A stretch of 64,000 nucleotides of DNA from Pelagibacteraceae bacterium AG-337-G04 (GTDB lineage: Bacteria > Pseudomonadota > Alphaproteobacteria > Pelagibacterales > Pelagibacteraceae): NCBI GenBank assembly GCA_003282205.1, contig QBZW01000008.1, positions 33,406-97,405 of the forward strand, read 5' to 3'. Positions 1 through 8,773 of this stretch are shown piece after piece. A program made the position numbers and the translations under genes. Numbering within the stretch: the stretch's first letter is position 1; each line of letters begins with the position of its first letter. The notes beneath the pieces were generated by a model that saw only the letters and a list, made by a program, of their open reading frames with translations, had not been told where the DNA came from and did no database searches.

Positions 1-1445
1 GAACCAAAGAATGTTTTGTTAGACTTTTTGAAAGATTGTATCTCAATAAATCCCTTATCGGTTGTTAAGATTTTATCAATTACCTGTCCTTTTGGATTAA
101 TAAAGGCTGAAATCCCATTATTTGATGAACGGATGACTGGCTTGCCTTCCTCAATAGATCTGAAAATTGAGTGAGAGAAATGCTGAGATGGACCAATAGA
201 GTTTCCAAACCAACCGTCCTCAGAGATGTTTAATATAAAATCATAATTTTTTTCACTACTATTTATTCGACCAGAATAAATAATTTCGTAGCAAATAAGT
301 GGGACGAAACTAAAATTATTGAAACTAATTAGATCTCTTTGATTATCTGCAGAGAAAGATTGATAACCTTGGGTGATTTTTTTAAATCCTAAATTACTTA
401 ATATATTTTCAAATGGTAAAAACTCACCAAATGGTACCAATTTATTCTTATAGTATTTTTGTAAAATATTGAGATCTTTATCTACTAGTAAAAGCGAATT
501 ATAAATTTTTTGTTTTTCATTTATATTCATTCCAAAAATAATCTTATGTTTTTTTGAAAAATTTTTTGAAAAAAGAGATTTTAATTTTTTAAGGTCCTCA
601 AAGTCAATAATTGAGAGAATACCTTCAGGTAAAATAAATAGTGTTTCCCTTGATGGCTTTGGTTTAGAAATATTAATCAACTCAAGAACAAATTCATTGG
701 TATTTTCATTTTGAAAATATCTAATTATATTAATCGTAGGGGAAATTATCTTAATACTAAAACCTAAATCTTTTTTTTCAGTCAACTCAAACTGCCTCAA
801 ATTTGAGTTGCCCCAAAAATAATTAGTAAAAAGGGCTAATAAAAAAAAAATAAATATACCTACTTTTATTTTTTTTTTGTAATTAAAAAATAATATAATT
901 GGAAATAAAAATAATAGAATAACTAACGAATTAAAAGCATATGTCCCTGTTATGGAAAGTATTTGAATAAATTCTAAATAATTTACTAAGCTAAAAGCAA
1001 TTAAATTCCAAGGAAACCCTCCAAATAAAAAACTTCTAATATATTCAAATATAGACAAAATAGTAGCAAAAATCAAAATTGATAAAAGATTTTTTTTAGG
1101 ATTTAAAAATGAAAAAACTAGAGTTGAAAAACCATAAAATAATCCTAAAAATAATGGAATTAAAATTAGAGCAAATGGTATTAGAGGTTTAAAGATATCT
1201 TCAAAAGTCAACGAATTTGTTATCCAATATAAATTTGAAATAAAGTAGCCAAATCCAAATATCCATCCAATGTTAAATGAAATTATTTTATCTTTTGAAT
1301 AAAGTAATAATATCCATAGAAGAGCTGGGTATGATAAGAAATTTATATAGAATAAATTGTAGGGTGGAAGGCTAAAAGAGGATATTAGACCAAATAAGAA
1401 TACAAATGAGAATAATAGAATTTTATTTTTATTTAATAAAGTCAA
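1..1445 (-). CDS. lnt: Apolipoprotein N-acyltransferase, 3' end cut by the window edge
   Basis: Inner-membrane enzyme that adds the third acyl chain to lipoproteins in the periplasm. The visible 481 residues show an N-terminal block of hydrophobic helices followed by a nitrilase-like domain. The catalytic triad is readable: Glu274 in LPEG, Lys333 in KNKLVPFGE and Cys385 in LICYE, close to E. coli E267/K335/C387. The likely start is TTG at 1445, which overlaps the ybeY stop by two bases, so the gene is last in the fur-miaB-phoH-ybeY-lnt run. No corC-type gene lies between ybeY and lnt, as it does in many relatives. The C-terminus lies outside the window. Confidence 0.93.
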   Translation of the reverse strand, partial: MTLLNKNKILLFSFVFLFGLISSFSLPPYNLFYINFLSYPALLWILLLYSKDKIISFNIGWIFGFGYFISNLYWITNSLTFEDIFKPLIPFALILIPLFLGLFYGFSTLVFSFLNPKKNLLSILIFATILSIFEYIRSFLFGGFPWNLIAFSLVNYLEFIQILSITGTYAFNSLVILLFLFPIILFFNYKKKIKVGIFIFFLLALFTNYFWGNSNLRQFELTEKKDLGFSIKIISPTINIIRYFQNENTNEFVLELINISKPKPSRETLFILPEGILSIIDFEDLKKLKSLFSKNFSKKHKIIFGMNINEKQKIYNSLLLVDKDLNILQKYYKNKLVPFGEFLPFENILSNLGFKKITQGYQSFSADNQRDLISFNNFSFVPLICYEIIYSGRINSSEKNYDFILNISEDGWFGNSIGPSQHFSHSIFRSIEEGKPVIRSSNNGISAFINPKGQVIDKILTTDKGFIEIQSFKKSNKTFFG

Positions 1446-1888
1446 TTTAATTTATGAAAATATTTCAATATTAATTTTTCTTTTTTAAACATTTTTTTAA
1501 AATCATTTAAATTCTTATGATCATAGCCAATTAAATGAAGATATCCATGTATCCACATTTTATCAAACTCTAGAAAGAAATTTGTTTTTTTTGATCGTTT
1601 TTTAATAATTTCAAAGCTGATTGCTATATCACCTACATATATTCTTTTTTTCTCTTTAATTTTAATTGGAAAGGATAAAACATCAGTAGTTTTATTTTTT
1701 TTTCTAAATTTAAGATTTAAATATTTCATTTTTTTATCATTGGTCAGAAGTATCGAGAATTCGTGATTTTTTCTGGCAAATAAGGGCTTTTTAGATAATA
1801 TTTTAAGTCTTTTCTTTAAATAATCGTTTGGCTTTTTTATAATTTTTTTCCAATTTGAATAGCTAGATATTACATTGGCTTTTATCAT
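1442..1888 (-). CDS. ybeY: Endoribonuclease YbeY (16S rRNA 3'-end maturation)
   Basis: Single-strand metal-dependent endoribonuclease for 16S rRNA maturation and ribosome quality control. The family signature HGxLHLxGYDH is present with zinc ligands His114, His118 and His124. The length of 148 aa is normal. Its ATG overlaps the phoH TGA by four bases (ATGA), so translation is probably coupled; this adjacency is the usual bacterial arrangement. The N-terminus is unusually rich in lysine. Confidence 0.95.
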   Translation of the reverse strand: MIKANVISSYSNWKKIIKKPNDYLKKRLKILSKKPLFARKNHEFSILLTNDKKMKYLNLKFRKKNKTTDVLSFPIKIKEKKRIYVGDIAISFEIIKKRSKKTNFFLEFDKMWIHGYLHLIGYDHKNLNDFKKMFKKEKLILKYFHKLN

Positions 1889-2928
1889 CCGTCGGAGCTT
1901 TGATCTGAATATGCCTTAACGATTTTAGATACAAGTGGGTGCCTAACTACATCTTTATGATCAAAATCAACTACAGAAATTTCTTTTAGATGTCCCAGTA
2001 ATTTTTTTGATCTGTGAAGACCTGAAAGTGATTTGTTTGGTAAATCTATTTGTGAGGGATCACCATTTATTACTATTTTCGAGTTTTCTCCAATTCTAGT
2101 TAAAAACATTTTAATCTGCGTATCTGTTGCGTTTTGTGCCTCATCAAGAATTGCAAAAGAATTTTTTAAAGTTCTGCCTCTCATAAATGCTAGCGGTGCT
2201 ATTTCTATGTCACCAACTTCAATTTTTTTTTGTATCTTTTCAAAATCTAATAAATCGTATAGAGAATCGTATAATGGTCTTAAATATGGATCTACTTTTT
2301 CTCTCATATCACCGGGTAAAAATCCAAGTCTTTCTCCAGCTTCGACAGCTGGTCTCGATAAAATAATTCTCTCTATTTTTTTGTCTAATAACATTGTTAG
2401 TGCTATGGCAACTGCTAAAAAAGTCTTACCAGTTCCAGCAGGTCCAGCTGAAATGATTATGTCTGACTCCTTTAAAGCCCTGACATAATCTTTCTGTCTT
2501 TCAGACCGTGGTATTACAGACTTTTTAGGAGTTTTAATTATATATTCTACTTTTTTTTCAGTTTTATTTTTTTCGTCAATCATAAATTCGTTTACAGAAG
2601 AAATTATATCTTTTTTTTCAATTGATCCATTATTTAAAAACTGATCAGTCAAAAATTGTATAGCATTTTTGATCAAATTATTCTTTTCTGGATCACCTTT
2701 TACTGAGATAGAATTTCCTCTAGAATATAAGCTAGTTTTTGTAATTTTCTCTAATTCTTTTAAATTATTATTAAACTCTCCTGCTACACCAAGTAACAAA
2801 TCATTATTTTGAAATATTATGCTTAAAGTGTTGTTTTCAGAATATACAAATTTAAGCTCTGAGATAATTTTTTTTTTATTTAAATTACTCAATTCAAGCC
2901 GCTCGCATATTTTTACATATTGAACCAA
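1885..2928 (-). CDS. phoH: PhoH-family ATPase
   Basis: Cytoplasmic P-loop ATPase of the PhoH family, functionally linked to YbeY and RNA metabolism. Walker A GPAGTGKT lies at residues 162-169 and Walker B LDEAQ near 261-265, with a KH-like region before them. The first possible start, TTG at 2928, overlaps the end of miaB by 35 bp. A second in-frame TTG at 2892 begins one base after the miaB stop and gives a protein whose N-terminus (MSNLNKK after initiation) fits the family better. I favour 2892 but list the longer frame. Identity is secure; only the start is in doubt. Confidence 0.92.
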   Translation of the reverse strand: MVQYVKICERLELSNLNKKKIISELKFVYSENNTLSIIFQNNDLLLGVAGEFNNNLKELEKITKTSLYSRGNSISVKGDPEKNNLIKNAIQFLTDQFLNNGSIEKKDIISSVNEFMIDEKNKTEKKVEYIIKTPKKSVIPRSERQKDYVRALKESDIIISAGPAGTGKTFLAVAIALTMLLDKKIERIILSRPAVEAGERLGFLPGDMREKVDPYLRPLYDSLYDLLDFEKIQKKIEVGDIEIAPLAFMRGRTLKNSFAILDEAQNATDTQIKMFLTRIGENSKIVINGDPSQIDLPNKSLSGLHRSKKLLGHLKEISVVDFDHKDVVRHPLVSKIVKAYSDQSSDG

Positions 2929-4228
2929 ATAAAGTGTTCTGATTACTATTTTGTATTTTTACTTTAACTATCTTACCAATTTGACTATCGTCTGCATCAA
3001 ATATTACAGGAGAAATATACTTATTTCTTCCAAAATATTTTTTTTTTTTTTCCATTTTGTTTTCTACAAGTACATCGATAATTTGATTTTCCATCGACTT
3101 ATTCTTTTCTTTCTGATTATTAAATAATCTGTCCTGAATTAATAATAGTCTTTCTTTAGCAGTATTTTTTTCAATCATTTGTAGTGTTGATGCTTTTGTT
3201 CCAGGTCTTGGGCTAAAAATGAATGAAAAAGAATTAATAAATTTAATTTTGTTTATTAGTTTATATGTTTCCTCAAAATCTTTTTGTGTTTCACTTGGAT
3301 AGCCAATAATAAAATCACTAGAAAATTCTATTTCTTTATTAATTTTTTTTAATCTTTCATAAATATTTACATAATCGTCTACAGTATGTTTTCTGTTCAT
3401 TAATTCTAACATCCTATTTGATCCACTTTGGATAGGTAGGTGGACAAACGGCATTAGTTTTTGACTGGATGAATAACAATCAATTAAGTCGTCTGTCATA
3501 TCTCTAGGATGTGAAGTTGTGTATCTTATTCTCTCTAACTCTGAATATTGATTTAAGTAATTTATTAAATGAGAAAGTCTATACTCTTTGGAATTTTCTA
3601 CATGTGAATAAGCATTAACATTCTGTCCTAACAGAGTTAATTCTTTCGCCCCATTTTCTATTAACTGTTCTGCTTCAGATATTATTTTATCGAATGGTCT
3701 GGAGTACTCTGGACCTCTTGTATAAGGTACCACACAAAAATGACAAAATTTATCACATCCTTCTTGAATTGTAAGAAATGATGATATTTTACTATCCTTA
3801 TTTTTTATTTGATCAAAGTATCCAAATTTTGATATAGTATCAAATTCAGTTTCTTCTTGTTTTAAATTTATAATATGTTTTTTTAATACATCGTTTACTT
3901 TGTGATATGATTGTGGACCAAGTATAATATCTATATATGGTTCTCTATTGACCATTTCTTCATTTTCAGCTTGTGCAACACATCCAGCTATTACCATTAT
4001 TGGTTTTTTTTTATCTCTATATAATTTTTTAACTCTTCCGATTTCATCATAAACTTTATCTTTTGCTTTATCGCGTATATGACATGTGTTTAAAATATAA
4101 CAATCTGCATTTGACTGATCATCAGTTTTAATAAATCCTAACTTGCTTACAGAGTCATATATTCTATTGGAATCGTACTCATTCATTTGACAGCCGAAGG
4201 TTTTAATAAAAATTTTTTTTCCTAACAT
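2894..4228 (-). CDS. miaB: tRNA-2-methylthio-N6-dimethylallyladenosine synthase MiaB
   Basis: Radical-SAM methylthiotransferase that converts i6A37 to ms2i6A37 in tRNAs reading UNN codons. The N-terminal UPF0004 domain carries the auxiliary-cluster cysteines Cys13, Cys49 and Cys83. The radical-SAM motif CxxxCxxC is Cys158, Cys162 and Cys165. A TRAM-like tail occupies roughly the last 65 residues. At 444 aa it is full length. It lies just downstream of fur and upstream of phoH, as in other alphaproteobacteria. Confidence 0.96.
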   Translation of the reverse strand: MLGKKIFIKTFGCQMNEYDSNRIYDSVSKLGFIKTDDQSNADCYILNTCHIRDKAKDKVYDEIGRVKKLYRDKKKPIMVIAGCVAQAENEEMVNREPYIDIILGPQSYHKVNDVLKKHIINLKQEETEFDTISKFGYFDQIKNKDSKISSFLTIQEGCDKFCHFCVVPYTRGPEYSRPFDKIISEAEQLIENGAKELTLLGQNVNAYSHVENSKEYRLSHLINYLNQYSELERIRYTTSHPRDMTDDLIDCYSSSQKLMPFVHLPIQSGSNRMLELMNRKHTVDDYVNIYERLKKINKEIEFSSDFIIGYPSETQKDFEETYKLINKIKFINSFSFIFSPRPGTKASTLQMIEKNTAKERLLLIQDRLFNNQKEKNKSMENQIIDVLVENKMEKKKKYFGRNKYISPVIFDADDSQIGKIVKVKIQNSNQNTLFGSICKNMRAA

Positions 4229-4266
4229 TTTTTAAATTAAAATCAGAGTTTAAAAAAGCTTTGCAT

Positions 4267-4686
4267 TTATTTTTTTTTAATACCATACAGCTCTAATTTA
4301 TGATCCACTAAATTATATCCGTACTTTTCAGCAATTTTTTTCTGTAATTTATTAATCTCATCATCAACAAATTCTATAATTTCACCTGTTTTAATATCAA
4401 TAAGATGATTATGATCGTCATTCATTTCATATCTAGCTTTTCCTGATTTAAAATCATGCTTTGTTAATATACCTGCTTCTTCAAAAAGCTTTACAGTTCT
4501 ATATACAGTCGCGATACTAATCTTAGTATCTATCTTTGAAACCCTATTATATAATTCATCAACATCAGGATGATCTGATTCTCCATATGCTTCCTTGGAC
4601 TCTAAAATAACTCTTGCAATTGTTCTTCTTTGGTCGGTTAATTTAAGTCCTTTTTTTTGAAATTTTTGTTCTATTTTATCTGACAT
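4267..4686 (-). CDS. fur: Fur-family metal-responsive repressor (Fur/Mur type)
   Basis: Dimeric transcriptional repressor with an N-terminal winged helix (TDQRRTIARVI, then the recognition region SIATVYRTVKLFEEAGI) and a C-terminal metal/dimerisation domain. The histidine cluster DDHNHLID is present. The CxxC pair that binds structural zinc in E. coli Fur is absent: the position reads IDIKTGEII, as is common in alphaproteobacterial Fur/Mur proteins. The metal sensed (iron or manganese) cannot be decided from sequence. The gene sits between tsaB and miaB; the rimI gene often found here is missing. Confidence 0.9.
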   Translation of the reverse strand: MSDKIEQKFQKKGLKLTDQRRTIARVILESKEAYGESDHPDVDELYNRVSKIDTKISIATVYRTVKLFEEAGILTKHDFKSGKARYEMNDDHNHLIDIKTGEIIEFVDDEINKLQKKIAEKYGYNLVDHKLELYGIKKK

Positions 4687-4701
4687 TTGGTAATTTTAAC
4701 T

Positions 4702-5073
4702 CTAATATATGGGATTAATCAAACTTTTATTTGATAATTTTTTTTTATCCATCTTAATTAAATTTTTGTAATTATTGTTTGATAAATCATGAGATTTAAA
4801 ACCAACTAGAATAGCATTATTTACCAACGATATTGCTTTGGCTACTGATAAAGAAATTCTAAGACTGGTAAATTTTCCAGGTCCTAAATTTACAAAAATT
4901 TTATCAATATTACTTATCTTGTATTTTTTTTTGTTTAAAAAATTTAAAAGTAATACCATAAATTTATCAAAGTTTTCTCTACTGTTAATATGTTTGCTAG
5001 TATATAGTTGTGTATCAGCAATGATCACAAAAACAATTTCTTCATTAGCCGCATCAATTATTAAATTTATCAT
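4702..5073 (-). CDS. tsaB: TsaB-like protein, short form (t6A37 tRNA modification)
   Basis: Partner of TsaD in making threonylcarbamoyladenosine at position 37 of ANN-decoding tRNAs. The family motif appears as GPGKFTSLRI (usual GPGSFTGLRIG), preceded by an ASKHA-type N-terminus (LIIDAANEE). At 123 aa it is far shorter than the usual 200-230 aa: the second half of the fold is lost. It heads the fur-miaB-phoH-ybeY-lnt run. Its first 53 bases overlap the likely 5' end of the divergent deacetylase gene. The position next to fur supports the call. Confidence 0.8.
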   Translation of the reverse strand: MINLIIDAANEEIVFVIIADTQLYTSKHINSRENFDKFMVLLLNFLNKKKYKISNIDKIFVNLGPGKFTSLRISLSVAKAISLVNNAILVGFKSHDLSNNNYKNLIKMDKKKLSNKSLINPIY

Positions 5074-6073
5074 TATTTACCTATTTTTTTTAAATGCTTA
5101 TGCAGATACTGTAAACAAGAAATATGAACCTAAAGAAAAGGGAATTTTGGCCTTAATGTATCATAGATTTGAAGAAAACAAATATCCTTCAACTAATATA
5201 AAAATTGATGTATTTCGAGAACATTTAAATATTATTAGAGAAAATAATCTCTCATTTTTAAATCCAAAAAACTTTGAATTAGAGTTTAATAAAGTAAGTA
5301 AAGAAAAAAAAGTTTTAATAACTATTGATGATGCATTTTCCTCTTTTTATTTAAATGCATGGCCAATTCTAAAAAGAGAGAGAATTCCATTCATTTTATT
5401 TGTTTCAACAGAAGCCGTAGGTAATAAAGGTTATATGAGTTGGGATGAAATTATAGAGATATCAAACGAGGATTTTGTATTTATAGGAAATCACTCACAT
5501 TCACATGAATACTTAGTAAAATATAATTTTGAAAAATTTGAAACAGATATTCTTAAGTCAATAAAAATATTTGAAAAAAATCTTGGATATAATTCTAAAT
5601 TTTTTTCATACCCGTTTGGCGAGTATAGTTTAGAACAAAAGAAATATATTACTGAAAAGTTTGACTTTGCTTTTGGCCAACATTCAGGAGTTATAGATTT
5701 AAATAAAGATAAATATGAGTTACCTAGATTCCCCATAAATGAGAAGTATGGAGAACTTGAAAGATTTAAATTTTTAATTAATCTTTTGCCAATTCAATAT
5801 AAAGTCATAATTCCAGAAGAAAAATTTTTACTAGAAGCTAATAATCCACCTGAATTAGTAATAGAATTTTTTAATGATCAACCTAAAATTAATAAAATAA
5901 ATTGCTTTTCGAATGAAGGTGGAGATTGGAAAGACTCTAAACTAAATTATAAAAAAGACAAAATTGAAGTTATTTTTACTGAAAAATTTTTACCAAGAAG
6001 AGGAAGAATTAATTGTTCAATGAAAGATAAAGATGGATGGAGATGGTTTGGAACCCAGTTTACTCTAAATTAG
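5021..6073 (+). CDS. Secreted polysaccharide deacetylase (NodB fold)
   Basis: Predicted exported carbohydrate esterase family 4 protein of about 350 aa. The N-terminus is a signal peptide (hydrophobic FIIIYLFF, then AYA before the mature start). NodB motifs follow in order: LMYHRF, TIDDAF (catalytic and metal-binding Asp pair), NHSHSH (metal histidines) and SYPFGEY. The open frame reaches back to 4838, but the ATG at 5021 places the signal peptide correctly and I use it. Even so the gene overlaps tsaB head-to-head by 53 bp. Its 3' end overlaps the Bax-like gene tail-to-tail by nine bases. The substrate (peptidoglycan or another glycan) is unknown. Confidence 0.85.
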   Translation: MITKTISSLAASIIKFIIIYLFFLNAYADTVNKKYEPKEKGILALMYHRFEENKYPSTNIKIDVFREHLNIIRENNLSFLNPKNFELEFNKVSKEKKVLITIDDAFSSFYLNAWPILKRERIPFILFVSTEAVGNKGYMSWDEIIEISNEDFVFIGNHSHSHEYLVKYNFEKFETDILKSIKIFEKNLGYNSKFFSYPFGEYSLEQKKYITEKFDFAFGQHSGVIDLNKDKYELPRFPINEKYGELERFKFLINLLPIQYKVIIPEEKFLLEANNPPELVIEFFNDQPKINKINCFSNEGGDWKDSKLNYKKDKIEVIFTEKFLPRRGRINCSMKDKDGWRWFGTQFTLN

Positions 6074-7147
6074 ATTTTTCATTTTTAAACTTGTTGGTAA
6101 AATATCTACATCATCAAAATCAGTTAAAGCATTCTGATTAATAATTTTTTTAAGAACTTCAGTATATTCTTTGCCTGTTTCTGCGTATTTTTCTAAAAAA
6201 TTAACCAGTTTTAAACTGTCTAACTTTCCATCATTATCTCTTTGAATTGCTCGTTCAATTCTAAATTCTTTATAGCTAGCATGCGTATTTAAATTTCTTT
6301 GATAAGCTCTTACAGAAGCTTTTAAAATTTTAAACTTAGCAACTTTGTGTTTTTTATCCTTTTCAACTTCTAGAGGCTTAATGCCTTCACCAGACCATGT
6401 CCATTGTCCAAATAATGCATTTCCTTCTTGCGCAAATCTCGAACTTCCCCAACCAGTTTCCTTAGCTGCTTGAGCTATTGCTAGTGAAACTGGAATTTCA
6501 TCCATCCTTATCTTTAGTTTTGTTAAATCCTTGTTTTGTAGACCATACTTTTTAAATTTAAGTTCAAGCCATGCTTTGTCTCGTTTTGAAGTATTATTTT
6601 TATTTAAAATTTCAAAAAGTTTTTTTCGGTCAAGTCTTATTTTAAGATTTTCCTCAATGATCAATGGTAATACAATTTTAATAAATAATTCTTTTCTTTT
6701 TTTTGAACTTTCAATATTTTTTAGCTCCTTAGGGAGTTTTGTTAATTGGTTGCCCGCATTTACTAATTTAGTTTTTTTAACAGTATCAAGATTATATTTA
6801 TTTTCTCTAAATAACTCTTCAATTGTTGATGCACTTAATCTTTGAGGATCCTCTTCATTTTCATCTTTTCCAAAAACATCAATATCCTCAAAGATATTCC
6901 ACGAAAATCTGTCTTTAATAGAATACTTAATTATATTATTTTTTTTATTCTGTTTATCTAGTATTTCATCAAAGTTTTGTTTGGAAGAATTAACCACAAC
7001 TTCATTTGGTTTTAGGTTTTTTTTTAAAAAGCTTACTGAGTTTGGTAGAACTGAAAATACAAATATGACTATCAAACTTGTAAATAATGTTTTAAAAAAA
7101 TTAAGATTGCTGTTATATTTATTTTTACTAAAATTTTTTTTTTTCAT
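6065..7147 (-). CDS. Bax-like glucosaminidase-domain protein
   Basis: 360-aa protein with an N-terminal membrane anchor (about residues 17-40, FFKTLFTSLIVIFVF) and a long Lys-rich linker. The C-terminal domain resembles E. coli Bax and related beta-N-acetylglucosaminidases: SLAIAQAAKETGWGSSRFA followed by NALFGQWTW, including the conserved Glu that acts as general acid in this fold. Probably acts on peptidoglycan in the periplasm. It sits between nfuA and tsaB and converges on the deacetylase gene; both may act on the cell wall, but no direct link is shown. Confidence 0.82.
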   Translation of the reverse strand: MKKKNFSKNKYNSNLNFFKTLFTSLIVIFVFSVLPNSVSFLKKNLKPNEVVVNSSKQNFDEILDKQNKKNNIIKYSIKDRFSWNIFEDIDVFGKDENEEDPQRLSASTIEELFRENKYNLDTVKKTKLVNAGNQLTKLPKELKNIESSKKRKELFIKIVLPLIIEENLKIRLDRKKLFEILNKNNTSKRDKAWLELKFKKYGLQNKDLTKLKIRMDEIPVSLAIAQAAKETGWGSSRFAQEGNALFGQWTWSGEGIKPLEVEKDKKHKVAKFKILKASVRAYQRNLNTHASYKEFRIERAIQRDNDGKLDSLKLVNFLEKYAETGKEYTEVLKKIINQNALTDFDDVDILPTSLKMKNLI

Positions 7148-7183
7148 ATCTCTATTATTTCTTTATATTTTATAGAATTGATA

Positions 7184-7729
7184 TTATACAGCTAAAACTT
7201 CTTTAACTTCAGGAATGTAGTGACAAAGAAGGTTTTGAACTCCTTGTTTTAAAGTTAGAGTTGAAGATGGACATCCTGAGCAACTACCTTTTAACACAAC
7301 TGTTACTTTTCCATCTTTAAATTCTTTAAATGTTATGTCTCCACCATCTCTTGCAACTGCTGGTCTAATTTTAGTTTCTAATATCTTTATTATTTTATTT
7401 TCAATTTCGCCGAAATCTTTTTGATTATAATCTATTTCTATTTTTTTATTAATGATAAATTCATTACCTTCATCATAGTATTCATTGAGGTGGGCAATCA
7501 CTATATGCTTAATATTTTCCCATTTTTCATCTTGAGATTTGTTAATTGATAGAAAATCCTCACTCAAAAATATGCCTGTAACACCATTTATTGATAAAAT
7601 ATTTTTTAATATAGGGATTTCTGTTTGATCCTCATTTAAAAATTCATAAGGACCATCATTTGATACTTTTTTACCAGGTAAAAATTTCAAAGAATTTGGG
7701 TTTGGTGTTTTTTGTGTTTGAATGAACAT
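7184..7729 (-). CDS. nfuA: NfuA-type Fe-S scaffold/carrier protein
   Basis: Carries [4Fe-4S] clusters to client enzymes. An N-terminal Nfu_N domain (FIQTQKTPNPNSLKFLPG) is fused to a C-terminal NifU-like domain with VARDGGDI and the cluster-binding CSGCPSS (CxxC). At 181 aa it matches the alphaproteobacterial and mitochondrial Nfu type. Adjacent genes that need Fe-S clusters (miaB, nth) are plausible clients, but this is inference. Confidence 0.95.
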   Translation of the reverse strand: MFIQTQKTPNPNSLKFLPGKKVSNDGPYEFLNEDQTEIPILKNILSINGVTGIFLSEDFLSINKSQDEKWENIKHIVIAHLNEYYDEGNEFIINKKIEIDYNQKDFGEIENKIIKILETKIRPAVARDGGDITFKEFKDGKVTVVLKGSCSGCPSSTLTLKQGVQNLLCHYIPEVKEVLAV

Positions 7730-7768
7730 AATAATTATATAGTCATTTATTATTAAATTTAAAGAATT

Positions 7769-8770
7769 TTAAAAACCTATTATTTTCTTCATTTCTTCTA
7801 TCTTCTTTCCTGCAATTTCCTCAGCTTTGCTAGCCCCTTCCTTAAGAACTTTATCCAAATATTCTTTATTATTAATTAATCTTTTTATTTCATCAGAGAT
7901 TGGAGAAATTTTATTTGATAAGATTTCAGCCAAATCTGTTTTTAAATCAGAAAAATTTTTTCCCCCAAATTCATCTAAAGTTTTATCCAAAGTTTTATTT
8001 GAAATGCTAGAATAAATTCCAAGTAAATTTTTAGCTTCTGGTCTTTCTTTTAATTTTTGTTCCTCATTTGGAATGGGAAAAGAGTCTGTTTTTGCTTTTT
8101 TAATTTTATTAATAATTTTATCTTTAGTATCAGTTAAGTTAATTCTACTAAGGTCTGACGGATCTGATTTACTCATTTTTTTTAAACCGTCTTTTAAACT
8201 CATTATTCTTGAAAAATTTTTTTTAATTAAAGGTTCTGGAACTTTTAAAAAATCATCACAATTAAAATCTTTATTAAATTTTTGAGCTATGTCTCTTGTT
8301 AACTCTAAATGCTGTTTCTGGTCCTCGCCAACTGGTACATGTGTAGCATCATAAAGCAATATATCACTGGCCATCAATATCGGATAAATATAAAGACCTA
8401 CGGAGGCTTTTTCCTTATCTTTACCAGCTTTTTCTTTAAATTGTGTCATCCTATTTAACCAACCCATTGGTGCCATACAACTTAACATCCATGAACCTTC
8501 TGCATGTGCATGAACTTGTGACTGTTTAAAAATAATACTTTTACTTGGATCAATACCACTTGCTATAAACGTTGCAGCTGTTTCATGAATATTTTTTTCT
8601 AATTCATTTTTATCTTGTTTAACAGTTATTGCATGTAAATCTACAACACAAAAGATACATTCATTTTGATTATCATTATTTAAATCAACGAAATTTTTTA
8701 TAGCTCCAAGGTAGTTACCTAGGTGAAGATTACCTGTGGGTTGAACGCCGGAGAATATTTTTTTGGACAT
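7769..8770 (-). CDS. trpS: Tryptophanyl-tRNA synthetase
   Basis: Class I aminoacyl-tRNA synthetase charging tRNA-Trp. The HIGH-type signature HLGN lies at residues 16-19, after FSGVQPTGN. The KMSKS loop is exact at 198-202. Length 333 aa is typical of the bacterial enzyme. It starts three bases after murJ ends, so the two are probably co-transcribed, an order common in alphaproteobacteria. Confidence 0.97.
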   Translation of the reverse strand: MSKKIFSGVQPTGNLHLGNYLGAIKNFVDLNNDNQNECIFCVVDLHAITVKQDKNELEKNIHETAATFIASGIDPSKSIIFKQSQVHAHAEGSWMLSCMAPMGWLNRMTQFKEKAGKDKEKASVGLYIYPILMASDILLYDATHVPVGEDQKQHLELTRDIAQKFNKDFNCDDFLKVPEPLIKKNFSRIMSLKDGLKKMSKSDPSDLSRINLTDTKDKIINKIKKAKTDSFPIPNEEQKLKERPEAKNLLGIYSSISNKTLDKTLDEFGGKNFSDLKTDLAEILSNKISPISDEIKRLINNKEYLDKVLKEGASKAEEIAGKKIEEMKKIIGF

Positions 8771-8773
8771 TTT

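Noticed and set aside
2033..2488. Long plus-strand open frame inside phoH
   Set aside because: Antisense shadow of a well-conserved ATPase; low-complexity Ser/Ile/Phe product with no family motifs.
4838..5020. N-terminal extension of the deacetylase frame
   Set aside because: Would lie antisense to most of tsaB and place the signal peptide internally; ATG 5021 is more sensible.
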